From an uncultured Granulosicoccaceae bacterium (GTDB lineage Bacteria > Pseudomonadota > Gammaproteobacteria > Granulosicoccales > Granulosicoccaceae), in the NCBI GenBank assembly GCA_938003855.1, contig CALKXD010000188.1, positions 1 to 36,516 on the forward strand: DNA of 36,516 bases, read 5' to 3'. Both the position numbers and the translations under genes were made by a program. This document shows, piece after piece, positions 9,655 to 18,863 of the stretch (position 1 is its first letter; each line of letters begins with the position of its first letter). The notes beneath the pieces were generated by a model. It was not told where the DNA came from. It saw only the letters and a list, made by a program, of their open reading frames with translations, and ran no database searches.

Positions 9655-11286
9655 ATGTCCAGAATTAAACGAAATGACCCGACCATGGCTAATCTGAGCC
9701 AGACTGATCGGGAAATTCTTTTTCAAATGGCGAGCAAAGGCGTCAGCCGTCGCCAGTTTATGGGCTGGCTGATGGCAGCCGGTGCCTCTGCGACATCGGC
9801 CGGTGTTTTGTTCGGCGGCATGAGTGATGCCGTTGCTGCAACCCCCAAGACCGGTGGACGGCTGATTATGGCTGCTGATCAGCACGGTCCCAACGATACG
9901 CTTGATCCTGCGCTGTTTACCTCTGCCGCCGATTATTTTCGCGGTCGCATGTTCTATGGCTCACTAACCCGCCTGACAGATACTCTGGGATACGAGCCTG
10001 AACTGGCTGAAGAAGTACTGTCCAATGATGCGGCAACGGAGTGGACATTCAAAATCCGCAAAGGCGTTGAATTTCACAACGGCAAGTCTCTGACCGCAGA
10101 TGATGTTCTGTACACCATGAATCGCCATATGGGTGAAAATTCAGTCTCCAAGGCATCGGCGCTGGTTTCTATGGTTGATCGCTGGGAGAAAGTGAACAAC
10201 CACGAGGTGAAAGCGATATTATCATCACCTAATGCGGATCTACCCATTGCACTGGGTACTTTTCACTTCAAAATTGTGCAGGACGGCACCACTGATTTCT
10301 CCAATCCGGTAGGTACCGGGCCTTACACAGTTAAAGAATTCAAGCCTGGTGTTCGCACCGTCGGTGCGCGCTTTGCCAACTACTGGGGTGAGGGTGGTTA
10401 CCTCGACGAGATAGAACACTATGGTATCGGTGATCCGGTCGCACGCCTTAACGCATTTCTGGCCGGTGATGTCGACGCTATGGTTAATCTGCCGCCTAAA
10501 GCTATCGGTCAGGTTGAAGCTGCCGATGGCAAGGAAGTCTGGTCATTGAATTCAGGTGCCTATATAAATGTCACGCCGAGGCTTGATATGGCACAGTCCA
10601 GTAACGTGCACCTGCATAAAGCGATGCAGGCACTTATGGATCGACAGCGTCTGGTTAAAGGCGTCTATAAAGGTCAGGCATCACTCGGTAATGATCACCC
10701 GATCGCCCCTGCGTATTTTGATCACTGCCCTGACATCCCACAACGAATGCTCGACCCCGACAAAGCCAAATTTCACTTTGAAAAATCCGGTCTGGGGTCA
10801 ACGGCGATCCCGGTAGTGGCTGCTGAAGTGGCGCCCGGTGCTGTTGATCAGGTGCTGTTCATGCAGCGTGAGGGCAAGAAGATCGGCATGAACTTCGAGG
10901 TCAAGAAAGTGACCACTGACGGTTACTGGGGATCGGTCTGGTTGAAAGAACCCATCTGTGTGGCCTCCTGGAACATGCGTCCCACCGCCAATATCATGAT
11001 GACTCTGGCCTTCAAGGGTGACGCTGCCTGGAATGAAACGCGCTGGAAGAATGACAAGTTCGATCAACTGCTTGTTGATTCCCGTGGTATCACTGACGCT
11101 GAAAAACGAAAGCAGGCATACTGTGATTTACAGACCATGATCCACGAAGAAAACGGTATGTCGATACCGATTCATCGCAACTATGTCGACGCTGCCGCCA
11201 GCCATGTTAAAGGACGCACACAGGTGCCTCTGAATAACTTCGGTGGCGCTGAAAGTCCTGTCACACTGTGGCGTGATGACGCGTAA
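9655..11286 (+). CDS. ABC transporter substrate-binding protein, family 5, Tat-exported
   Basis: A 543-residue periplasmic binding protein of the peptide/opine/nickel family (SBP_bac_5). The N-terminus has an unusually long polar region, a twin-arginine motif SRRQFM at residues 31-36, a hydrophobic stretch and an AVAA cleavage region near residue 61, so export through Tat as a folded protein is expected. Family landmarks are GGRLIMAADQHGPNDTLDP, the KGVEFHNGKSLTADDV block and the NPVGTGPYTVKEF motif. It is the first gene of an operon with two permeases, a fused ATPase and a choline-sulfatase-like gene, so the ligand may be a sulfate ester or osmolyte instead of a peptide; this is inference from context. 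The start is chosen from the ribosome site at 9644-9653; an upstream GTG at 9547 would add 36 residues. Confidence 0.9.
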   Translation: MSRIKRNDPTMANLSQTDREILFQMASKGVSRRQFMGWLMAAGASATSAGVLFGGMSDAVAATPKTGGRLIMAADQHGPNDTLDPALFTSAADYFRGRMFYGSLTRLTDTLGYEPELAEEVLSNDAATEWTFKIRKGVEFHNGKSLTADDVLYTMNRHMGENSVSKASALVSMVDRWEKVNNHEVKAILSSPNADLPIALGTFHFKIVQDGTTDFSNPVGTGPYTVKEFKPGVRTVGARFANYWGEGGYLDEIEHYGIGDPVARLNAFLAGDVDAMVNLPPKAIGQVEAADGKEVWSLNSGAYINVTPRLDMAQSSNVHLHKAMQALMDRQRLVKGVYKGQASLGNDHPIAPAYFDHCPDIPQRMLDPDKAKFHFEKSGLGSTAIPVVAAEVAPGAVDQVLFMQREGKKIGMNFEVKKVTTDGYWGSVWLKEPICVASWNMRPTANIMMTLAFKGDAAWNETRWKNDKFDQLLVDSRGITDAEKRKQAYCDLQTMIHEENGMSIPIHRNYVDAAASHVKGRTQVPLNNFGGAESPVTLWRDDA

Positions 11287-11301
11287 GTAGCATGAAACCC
11301 T

Positions 11302-11335
11302 GGCCCTCACAGCACGCTGAGGGCCTTTTCTTTTT
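11302..11335 (+). terminator. intrinsic terminator/attenuator between binding protein and permease genes
   Basis: An 8-bp perfect stem (11302-11309 with 11318-11325), an 8-base loop and a T-rich tail TTTTCTTTTT lie 16 bases after the binding-protein stop and 22 bases before the permease start. Hairpins at this place in ABC operons commonly stabilise or partially terminate the transcript, giving more binding protein than membrane components; this role is inferred. Confidence 0.85.
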
Positions 11336-11356
11336 GTCTTTCAGGCAGACAGTTTC

Positions 11357-12307
11357 ATGCTATCTCTTCTGATAAAACGACTTGGTATCGGTTTGGTCAC
11401 CGTGTTCGCGGTGTCCCTGATCATTTTTTTCGGTACTAAAATTCTACCCGGTGATGCCGCACAGATTCGTTTAGGGCAGGCGGCTACCGCCGAAAACGTC
11501 GCAGCGCTTCGCGAGCGGCTGGGCCTTGATCAGCCGTTGCTTGTGCAGTATTGGAACTGGCTGAAGAATTTCCTGTCTGGCGATCTCGGTGTCTCTTTGT
11601 CTGGCGATGTACCAATCACCGAACTGATCAAAGACCGCTATCGCAATACACTGTTTGTCAGCTCCCTGACTGCTTTGATCGGTGTGCCCATTTCCCTGGC
11701 CCTGGGTATTCTAGGGGCAATGTTCCCGCGCAGTATCTACGACCGGGTGCTGACATTTGTTTCCGTGTCGCTGGTTGCCGCGCCTGAGTTTTTTACCGCA
11801 ACTTTGCTGGTATTGTTTTTTGTATTCTGGCTTGGCATCGGTAACGCCGTGGTTGTTGGCAGTGTTGAAGGTAAAGGTTTCTTCGAGCTCATTGCGCACT
11901 TTGGCTTACCGATTACCACCTTGTGCTTTGTTATCGCATCACAGCTGATACGCATGAGCCGTGCGGCTGTGTTGAATGTCATGAACTCCCCTTACATTGA
12001 AATGGCTATATTGAAGGGAGTCCCGCGCAATCGAATTATATATCGACACGCATTGCTTAACGCTCTGGGTCCTATTGTCAATGTGGTTGCGCTGAATCTG
12101 GCTTACCTGGTCACCGGCGTGATTGTGGTCGAGGTTTATTTTGGATATCCGGGACTTGCAACCTTAATCGTTCAGGGGGTGCAAACACGTGACTTTGTCC
12201 TGATACAGGGGCTGGGCATGCTGTTTTGTCTGACTTATGTGGTACTGATGCTGATCGCTGATATAGCCGCCTATATGTCAAACCCTCGTCTCCGGCACCC
12301 TAAGTGA
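11357..12307 (+). CDS. ABC transporter permease, DppB type
   Basis: A 316-residue inner-membrane permease of the dipeptide/oligopeptide type. It opens with a first membrane span (about residues 9-29), then the family stretch LGLDQPLLVQYWNWLKNFLSGDLG (split by a short loop), about five further spans, and the cytoplasmic EAA loop EMAILKGVPRNRIIYRHAL that docks with the ATPase. The C-terminal YFGYPGLATLIVQGVQTRD block is standard for DppB proteins. The stop codon overlaps the start of the next permease in GTGA. The ribosome site for the ATG at 11357 is weak, consistent with reduced expression relative to the binding protein. Confidence 0.93.
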   Translation: MLSLLIKRLGIGLVTVFAVSLIIFFGTKILPGDAAQIRLGQAATAENVAALRERLGLDQPLLVQYWNWLKNFLSGDLGVSLSGDVPITELIKDRYRNTLFVSSLTALIGVPISLALGILGAMFPRSIYDRVLTFVSVSLVAAPEFFTATLLVLFFVFWLGIGNAVVVGSVEGKGFFELIAHFGLPITTLCFVIASQLIRMSRAAVLNVMNSPYIEMAILKGVPRNRIIYRHALLNALGPIVNVVALNLAYLVTGVIVVEVYFGYPGLATLIVQGVQTRDFVLIQGLGMLFCLTYVVLMLIADIAAYMSNPRLRHPK

Positions 12308-13248
12308 GTAGCAATAAAATGAGCACCGACAGTCCTGCCGATCAAGCTCACTACGTAGCGCCCTATGATGACGGAGTCAGTTTTGACGAACTGCCGGATT
12401 CAACACCGGGTGGCAAGTTCCGGCTGTCTTTTACCGGTTGGGTTGGGACTATTGTTGTCGTGTTCTGGTTGTTCATTGCTGTGTTCGGACCGTTTATCGC
12501 GCCGTACGATGAAAATGATCTGCCGTTCCCGGACGCCTATAGCGAGTTTCAGGAGCCGCAGGCTGGTGCACTGCTGGGTACGGATGTGATGGACCGCGAT
12601 GTACTGTCCCGCATTATGTTTGGTGCCGGCCGCACGATGGGTATCTCGTTTGTCGCGACGGTGCTTGCCTATTTTATTGGAGTAGTGCTCGGGATCGGTG
12701 CCGCGGTGTCGTCACCCAAAGTGGATATGGTGATGAGTCGCATCAACGATGCATTTTTAAGTTTGCCGTCGATCATGCTGGGTCTGGTCGTGGTGGCTGC
12801 GGTCGGGTCGTCGATTCCGGTATTGATAGTCACCGCCGGTGTCATCTATGCCAGTGTAATTTTCAGGCTATCCCGAGCGCTTGGCATGGAGATCAAGGTG
12901 ATGGACTTCGTCGAGGCCGCCCGCGTCAGGGGCGAGGGTCGCTGGTGGATTATCCGTCGGGAAATCTGGCCGAATGCTGCCATGCCACTGATGACAGACT
13001 TCGGTTTACGGCTGATCTATGTGATTCTGTTTATATCCAGCCTCAGTTTCCTTGGTCTGGGAGTGCAACCACCACAGGCAGACTGGGGCTCGATGGTTCG
13101 CGAGAACCTCGGTGCACTGCAATATGGTACATCGATTATCCCGGTGATCGCACCGGCAATTGCTATCGCCACACTGACAGTGGCGATTAATCTCATCGTC
13201 GATGATGTCTCCGCGCACAGCGGTGGCAAACTTTCCAACCGGCTATAG
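12304..13248 (+). CDS. ABC transporter permease, DppC type
   Basis: A 314-residue partner permease. A soluble N-terminal segment of about 45 residues precedes the first span, then a periplasmic loop with LLGTDVMDRDVLSRIMFGAGRT, the signature of DppC/OppC proteins. Five more spans follow, with the EAA loop EAARVRGEGRWWIIRREIWPNA. It starts with GTG overlapping the previous stop by four bases, which indicates translational coupling; an in-frame ATG five codons later is a possible alternative start. The stop is two bases from the start of the ATPase gene. Together with the DppB-type gene it forms the membrane channel. Confidence 0.93.
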   Translation: MSSNKMSTDSPADQAHYVAPYDDGVSFDELPDSTPGGKFRLSFTGWVGTIVVVFWLFIAVFGPFIAPYDENDLPFPDAYSEFQEPQAGALLGTDVMDRDVLSRIMFGAGRTMGISFVATVLAYFIGVVLGIGAAVSSPKVDMVMSRINDAFLSLPSIMLGLVVVAAVGSSIPVLIVTAGVIYASVIFRLSRALGMEIKVMDFVEAARVRGEGRWWIIRREIWPNAAMPLMTDFGLRLIYVILFISSLSFLGLGVQPPQADWGSMVRENLGALQYGTSIIPVIAPAIAIATLTVAINLIVDDVSAHSGGKLSNRL

Positions 13249-13250
13249 CG

Positions 13251-15089
13251 ATGACAACTCCTAACAATACCGGGGAAATCGTCTTCGAAGCGGTTGATCT
13301 GAAAATCAATGCGGTACGTGATGACAAAAGCGAACTGCCTATTGTTAAAGGTGTCAGTTTCAAAGTCCGGCGCGGCGAGGTCGTCGCGCTGATCGGTGAG
13401 TCCGGTTCCGGTAAAACCACTATTTCGCTGTCGGCCCTGGGCTACTGCAAGCCGGGACTGAAATTCGCCGGTGGCGAGGCGCGTTTGCTTGGTCAGGATC
13501 TGACGCCATTGTCGGTAAACGAACTGCGCCCGATACGTGGTGAGAAAGTGGCCTATCTGGCGCAGAGTGCTGCGGCGACTTTTAATCCGTCGATACTGAT
13601 CAACGAGCAAGTGACGGAAGCACCGGTATTGCATGGATCGAAGACCCGCGCTGAAGCCGACAAAAAAGCCCTGGCGCTGTATCACGCGCTGGAGTTGCCG
13701 GATCCTGAAACCATTGGTGAGCGCTATCCTCATCAGGTGTCCGGCGGCCAGTTACAGCGGCTGATGGCTGCCATGGCGCTGTGTGGCGACCCCGACCTGC
13801 TGGTGCTCGATGAGCCAACCACAGCACTCGATGTCACCACGCAGATAGAAGTACTGAAAGCATTCAAACAAGTGATACAGGAAGAAGGGGCGGCGGCAAT
13901 TTACGTCACCCACGACCTCGCCGTGGTGGCACAGGTAGCCGACCATATCGTGGTGCTGTACAACGGAGAGGTCAAAGAAGCCGGTCCTACCGAGACGATT
14001 ATCAACCACCCGCAACATCCTTATACGCGACGCTTGATGGATGCAATCAAGCCGTTACCAGAGGCAGGGCAAGGTGAGACAACATCAGATGATCATCTGC
14101 GGGATGCGCCGGCCATTGAAGTGAGAAATGTTGATGCCGGTTATGGTCGCATCAGTAACGGAAAACCTGCGATCCAGGTGCTGCGTGACATAAACATATC
14201 GATCGAGCGTGGTAAGACCGTCGGTGTTATCGGTGAGTCGGGCTGCGGTAAGTCGACGCTCGCACGGGTTATAGCCGGTCTGCTGCCGCCATCGGGTGGT
14301 AGTATGCTGCTGGACGGCGAAATGCTCGCGCCGGGTATCGACGAGCGGAGCAAAGATGAATTGCGCCGGGTGCAGTTTGTTTACCAGATGGCCGATACCG
14401 CACTCAACCCGCGCCACCGGATACGTGAAATTCTAGGTCGTCCGGTTGAGTTTTACGAACAGGCAACCGGTAGTGCTATTCAAACCCGTGTTGACGAGTT
14501 GCTCGAGTTAGTTGAACTGCCACTACAATTTGCCGATCGCTATCCACACGAATTATCCGGAGGCCAGAAGCAGCGCGTTAACCTGGCGCGCGCACTCGCA
14601 GCCAGACCTGAAGTCGTACTCTGCGATGAAGTAACCTCGGCGCTCGATACCATTGTCGGTGCCAACGTGCTTGAACTGTTAAAGCGCCTGCGTCGGGAAA
14701 CCGGTGTGTCATTTGTATTTATCTCACACGATCTCTCCACCGTGGCATCGTTCGCCGATGAAATAGTGGTGCTGTATGCCGGTAGGGTTGCCGAACAGGG
14801 CCCCACGGATCGTGTGCTGTCACCGCCCTATCACCCCTATACGCGGTTGTTGATCTCGTCCGTACCGGAGACTCGTACCGGCTGGCTGGAAGACACCGCT
14901 AACTCCCGCGAGGCACAAAGCTCGGTGCAAGCCGGTGTGCAGCTTACCGCTAAGGGTTGTCCGTTTCACAACCGTTGTCCGCGGGTTATTGCCGGTGTAT
15001 GCGCTGAGCAGGATCCCCCCCGGCGTGTTGCCGGCGGCCATGTGATCGAGTGTCATCTGGAGTTGGCGGACCTGGGTGGCCAATCCTGA
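13251..15089 (+). CDS. fused double ATPase subunit of peptide-type ABC transporter (DppD-DppF)
   Basis: A 612-residue protein with two complete nucleotide-binding domains in one chain. Domain 1 has Walker A GESGSGKTT (about 49-57), signature VSGGQLQR (163) and Walker B LLVLDEPTTALD (183 on). Domain 2 has GESGCGKST (328), LSGGQKQR (435) and VVLCDEVTSALD. The C-terminal oligopeptide-transporter extension CPFHNRCP...C (about 570-590) is present. In domain 2 the Walker B glutamate is retained (DEVT), so both sites look catalytic. Such GsiA/YejF-like fusions energise uptake through the two permeases just upstream. The ATG is two bases after the preceding stop, and the next gene follows after 41 bases. 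Confidence 0.94.
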   Translation: MTTPNNTGEIVFEAVDLKINAVRDDKSELPIVKGVSFKVRRGEVVALIGESGSGKTTISLSALGYCKPGLKFAGGEARLLGQDLTPLSVNELRPIRGEKVAYLAQSAAATFNPSILINEQVTEAPVLHGSKTRAEADKKALALYHALELPDPETIGERYPHQVSGGQLQRLMAAMALCGDPDLLVLDEPTTALDVTTQIEVLKAFKQVIQEEGAAAIYVTHDLAVVAQVADHIVVLYNGEVKEAGPTETIINHPQHPYTRRLMDAIKPLPEAGQGETTSDDHLRDAPAIEVRNVDAGYGRISNGKPAIQVLRDINISIERGKTVGVIGESGCGKSTLARVIAGLLPPSGGSMLLDGEMLAPGIDERSKDELRRVQFVYQMADTALNPRHRIREILGRPVEFYEQATGSAIQTRVDELLELVELPLQFADRYPHELSGGQKQRVNLARALAARPEVVLCDEVTSALDTIVGANVLELLKRLRRETGVSFVFISHDLSTVASFADEIVVLYAGRVAEQGPTDRVLSPPYHPYTRLLISSVPETRTGWLEDTANSREAQSSVQAGVQLTAKGCPFHNRCPRVIAGVCAEQDPPRRVAGGHVIECHLELADLGGQS

Positions 15090-15130
15090 ACTGACTGATT
15101 GGTATCGGCTAACTACATCGGAGGACTTTT

Positions 15131-16648
15131 GTGACTACGCCATCATCAGTGCCTAATATACTGTTTGTACAGACCGATCAATTAACCGCCTTTGCACTGA
15201 GTGCCTACGGCAACACATATAGCAAAACACCGCATCTGGATCAGCTTGCGAGTAACGGTGTGGTGTTTGATACCGCCTACTGTAATTTTCCATTGTGTGC
15301 GCCATCGCGCTATTCGATGGCTTCAGGGCGGCTGGCCTCACGTATTGGCGCTTACGACAACGCGGTTGAATTTCCTGCAACGATACCTACCTATGCGCAT
15401 TACCTGCGGGCGGCCGGTTACCAGACCTGCTTGTCCGGTAAGATGCATTTTGTCGGTCCCGATCAATTGCACGGTTTTGAGCAACGCCTGACGCCGGATA
15501 TCTACCCGGCTGATTTCAGCTGGGCACCCAACTGGGTCGATGAAGGACAGCGCGATACATCAGACACGACGGGGGTGACGACTTCGGGTCGCTGCCGTGA
15601 CAGCGTACAACTGCAGTATGACAACCTGGTGCAGTCTCAGGCGCTGGCCAGGCTCGATGAGATTGCCGCAAGCGGTGACAAACGTCCTTTTTTTCTGCAG
15701 GTCTCTTTTACCCATCCGCACGATCCCTACCTGTGCCTCGAAAAACACTGGGATCTCTACAATGGCCTGGACGTACCGATGCCACAGGTTGGGGTTATGC
15801 CCGCTGACCGGCACGATATTCACTCGCGGCGAATACTGGCGCAGCATAGTATGCTCGATTTTAAATTTGACCCGGCCGATGTCGAGCGGGCGAGGCGTGC
15901 CTACTACGGGTCAGTGAGTTACATCGATGATTGCGTTGGTGACCTGGTGGCATCGCTGGAAAAAAACGCATTGCTGGATAACACGGTCATTGTGTTTACG
16001 TCGGACCATGGCGAAATGCTTGGTGAGCGCGGTATGTGGTTCAAGAAGACCTTCTTTGAGCACGCGCTGCGTATTCCGCTGCTGGTCAGCTGCCCGCAGC
16101 GCTATTCGGCCTGTCGGGTGTCAACACCGGTGTCTCTGATCGATCTGCTACCCACCTTTATGGCCTGGGCGGGCGGTGTTAACGAAGTCGAACCACTGGA
16201 CGGTCAGGATATATCATTGTTTATAAACAACCCGGTGCAGGATGAAAACAGACTGATCTGTGCCGAGTATCTAAGTGAAACAACACCGGCTCCGATCTAC
16301 ATGTTAAAGCGCGGGCGCTATAAATTTATCAGCTCGATCGCTGACCCGGATTTATTATTTGATTTACAGACCGATCCCGATGAGCTGATCAACCGGGCCG
16401 ATGATCCGGCGTTGGCTGAAGTGGTCAGAGAATTTAAAAGGGATATTACCCGCAACTGGGATAACGACACTCTTACCCGCGACATACTGCTAAGCCAGAA
16501 ACGCCGACTGCTGCTGAACCGTGCCAGTCGCAACGGTACTCAGCCCGGCTGGGACTATGACAAAGAAAGCGACACCGATATACCCTGGTACCGTGGTGTG
16601 CAAGGGTATAATCAGTGGGCCTATAACTATGTGCCGGTCGATGACTAA
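15131..16648 (+). CDS. betC: choline-sulfatase-like cytoplasmic sulfatase (BetC type)
   Basis: A 505-residue alkaline-phosphatase-fold sulfatase without a signal peptide. The formylglycine motif CAPSR has the modified cysteine at residue 56; Asp16 of QTDQ and the TSDHGEMLGE block bind the metal. Long stretches, including YDNAVEFPATIPTYAHYL and SGKMHFVGPDQLHGFE, resemble rhizobial choline-sulfatase closely, more than they do general arylsulfatases. The expected reaction is choline-O-sulfate to choline and sulfate, feeding glycine betaine synthesis or carbon use. It starts with GTG behind a good GGAGGA site (15120-15125), and is the last gene of the ABC transporter operon, which suggests that the transporter brings in its substrate. 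Choline dehydrogenase and betaine aldehyde dehydrogenase are not in the window. Substrate specificity could differ for a related ester. Confidence 0.85.
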   Translation: MTTPSSVPNILFVQTDQLTAFALSAYGNTYSKTPHLDQLASNGVVFDTAYCNFPLCAPSRYSMASGRLASRIGAYDNAVEFPATIPTYAHYLRAAGYQTCLSGKMHFVGPDQLHGFEQRLTPDIYPADFSWAPNWVDEGQRDTSDTTGVTTSGRCRDSVQLQYDNLVQSQALARLDEIAASGDKRPFFLQVSFTHPHDPYLCLEKHWDLYNGLDVPMPQVGVMPADRHDIHSRRILAQHSMLDFKFDPADVERARRAYYGSVSYIDDCVGDLVASLEKNALLDNTVIVFTSDHGEMLGERGMWFKKTFFEHALRIPLLVSCPQRYSACRVSTPVSLIDLLPTFMAWAGGVNEVEPLDGQDISLFINNPVQDENRLICAEYLSETTPAPIYMLKRGRYKFISSIADPDLLFDLQTDPDELINRADDPALAEVVREFKRDITRNWDNDTLTRDILLSQKRRLLLNRASRNGTQPGWDYDKESDTDIPWYRGVQGYNQWAYNYVPVDD

Positions 16649-16676
16649 CCCGCTGTTGTTGCACTGCAGTGACACC

Positions 16677-18704
16677 TTACAACGCGATAGCCAGACGATA
16701 GGCATCGAGCATCGCCGCGTGCATTGATCGGCTTGAGACAGCATCGCCTACCCGGTATAGCGCATAGCTGCCATCACTGATCACCGGCTGCGGTCGGGTG
16801 TCCAGCAGGGCGTCTATATCGAGTGCGCCCTTGTTCGATGCAGAATCCTTTAGTGTCTGAAACAGACTGTCCACTGGCAGCGTGCCGCGTTCGACGATCA
16901 CCTGATCGGTCATCAGCTCAACGCTTTCGTCGGTGAGGTCATTGCGGAAAACTGCTCTGAGCCGATTGCCGTCGGGCGTTACTTCCAGCAGCATTAGATC
17001 CTGCAGCATACTGATACCTTGCTTATACAGTTGCTTGCGATGTGATGCCCGCTCGGCATAGCCAAGTTCGGCGGTAGGGCGGTCGTCAATTGAGGCCAGT
17101 GTGACACTGGCACCTTTGCTGGCCAGATATTGCGCACAGGAGGCGGCTTCGTGTCGGCCGGTACCGTCAAACACAAGTACCTGCTCGGCGGGCTGGACAT
17201 CATTGCCAAGGATGTCCCAACTGCTGAGGCAGTGCTGTCGGCCAGTGATACCATCAAGGTTGGGCACACCGCCGGTCGCCACAATAATGGCATCGGGCTG
17301 CAGTGCCAGCACATCTTCGGGCTCGGCGTAGCAGTTCAAGCGCAGCGTCACACCCAGATGTTCGAGTTCAGCAACCCGCCAGTCAACCACGCTAATGATA
17401 TCGCGCCGCCAACCGGATCTGGCGGCAAGCAGTACCTGGCCACCGGGCCTGGATGCCGCCTCCAGTACCGTTACGTGGTGACCACGCTCAGCGGCAACAC
17501 GGGCGGCTTCCAGTCCGGCCGGCCCGGCACCGACGACAACAACTTTTTTTTCTATTGTGTTGGCGGCCGGTATCACTTGTGGCAGTTCGGTTTCGCGGCC
17601 AGTGGCCACATTGTGTATGCAGGAGGGTTTTTTGTGCATGCAGTGGCTGGCACCGAAGCAGGGCCGTATCCGATGTTCATCACCGCGTTGAATTTTATTA
17701 ACGATTTGCGGATCGGCAATATGGGCACGTGTCATCGCCACCATATCCAGTAAGCCCTCGCGGATGGCATAGCGCGCGGTGGCGATATCAACGATACGGG
17801 CGGCGTGAAACACCGGGACGGATACCGCTTGCCGGACACCGCGCATACGCTCCAGAAACGGTGCCAGCGGTTCGGTCATGCCGGGCATGTTATTCTCTGC
17901 CAATGCTATTTCGGTATCCATTCGACCGAATACGCAATTGAGAAAATCAATCGCGCCCTCCTGCTGCAGGGTTTGCGCAATCGTCAGCGCATCGTCATGG
18001 CTCAGGCCACCGCGATTTTCCTCCAGAGACATGCGTATACCCAGTAGAAAATTATCGCCGACCTGCCTGCGTATTTCTTCGTGCACCAGTAGCGCAAAGC
18101 GCATACGGTTGGCCAGGCTGCCGCCGTATTTGTCGGTGCGCTGATTGGTGTCCGGAGAGAAAAACTGACCGATCAAGTGCGCACCGGCGTGTGTTTCCAA
18201 TCCGTCCAGTCCGCCTTCATAGCAGCGGCGGGCTGCCGCGCCAAAAGACTTCACCACGCGTTGGATATCAAACTCATCCATCTCACGCGGAATGCTGCGG
18301 TGCAGAGTTTCGCGCAACGGGCTGGGCGCTATTGTCGGCAGCCAGTTTTCGACTGTCGCGTCGCCGCGACGTCCCAGGTGGGTGATCTGGCACATCAGTG
18401 CGGTGCCGTGAGCGTGTATGCGGTCGGAAAACTGCTGCAGATAAGGAATCACCGCATCATCGTCGACCCGCAACTGGTCAAAAACACTGGGTGAATCCGG
18501 TGCCACATTTGACGAGCCGCCGAACATGGTAAGGGCCAGACCGCCTTTGGCTTTTTCTTCGTGGTAGCGTTGGTAGCGCTCGGCCGGCATACCGTGGTCG
18601 TTCACACCGGCCGCATGGCTGGTACTCATTATGCGATTTTTAAGTACCAGACTGCCGATTTTCAGTGGGTCGAATAGCGGATCGTTGTTGCTCTTCGGGG
18701 TCAA
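16677..18704 (-). CDS. NADH:flavin oxidoreductase, TMADH / 2,4-dienoyl-CoA reductase type
   Basis: A 675-residue two-part flavoprotein. Residues 1-340 are an Old Yellow Enzyme-like FMN barrel (LFDPLKIGSLVLKNRI at the start; GLETHAGAHLIGQFFSPDTN catalytic block). The C-terminal half is a pyridine-nucleotide-disulfide-reductase-like domain with GAGPAG at 392-397. The iron-sulfur region between them has only three cysteines, at 349, 355 and 362, with alanine where the family usually has the second cysteine and a short final spacing. Relatives demethylate trimethylamine, dimethylamine, N-methylproline or betaines, or reduce dienoyl-CoA. Next to a choline-sulfatase an N-methyl compound is a plausible substrate, but this is inference. 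The start is TTG, chosen because GGAG lies eight bases upstream. It converges with the sulfatase gene, 28 bases away. Confidence 0.87.
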   Translation of the reverse strand: MTPKSNNDPLFDPLKIGSLVLKNRIMSTSHAAGVNDHGMPAERYQRYHEEKAKGGLALTMFGGSSNVAPDSPSVFDQLRVDDDAVIPYLQQFSDRIHAHGTALMCQITHLGRRGDATVENWLPTIAPSPLRETLHRSIPREMDEFDIQRVVKSFGAAARRCYEGGLDGLETHAGAHLIGQFFSPDTNQRTDKYGGSLANRMRFALLVHEEIRRQVGDNFLLGIRMSLEENRGGLSHDDALTIAQTLQQEGAIDFLNCVFGRMDTEIALAENNMPGMTEPLAPFLERMRGVRQAVSVPVFHAARIVDIATARYAIREGLLDMVAMTRAHIADPQIVNKIQRGDEHRIRPCFGASHCMHKKPSCIHNVATGRETELPQVIPAANTIEKKVVVVGAGPAGLEAARVAAERGHHVTVLEAASRPGGQVLLAARSGWRRDIISVVDWRVAELEHLGVTLRLNCYAEPEDVLALQPDAIIVATGGVPNLDGITGRQHCLSSWDILGNDVQPAEQVLVFDGTGRHEAASCAQYLASKGASVTLASIDDRPTAELGYAERASHRKQLYKQGISMLQDLMLLEVTPDGNRLRAVFRNDLTDESVELMTDQVIVERGTLPVDSLFQTLKDSASNKGALDIDALLDTRPQPVISDGSYALYRVGDAVSSRSMHAAMLDAYRLAIAL

Positions 18705-18863
18705 TGGTTGGCTCCGCAGCGATGACAGAAATCACACTATACCTGATCGAGGGCCCGGTCGACGGTGGTGAGGCCGGGTCGGGGTTTGCTGCGCTACAAT
18801 GATGATCGAGCCGGTGTCAGCAGGGGGTGTCGGTAGAGTAACTTACAGTGTCGGCAGGTCAGT

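Noticed and set aside
13017-13733. Long (238-codon) minus-strand frame
   Set aside because: It lies antisense to the well-supported permease and ATPase genes and its product has no sensible composition.
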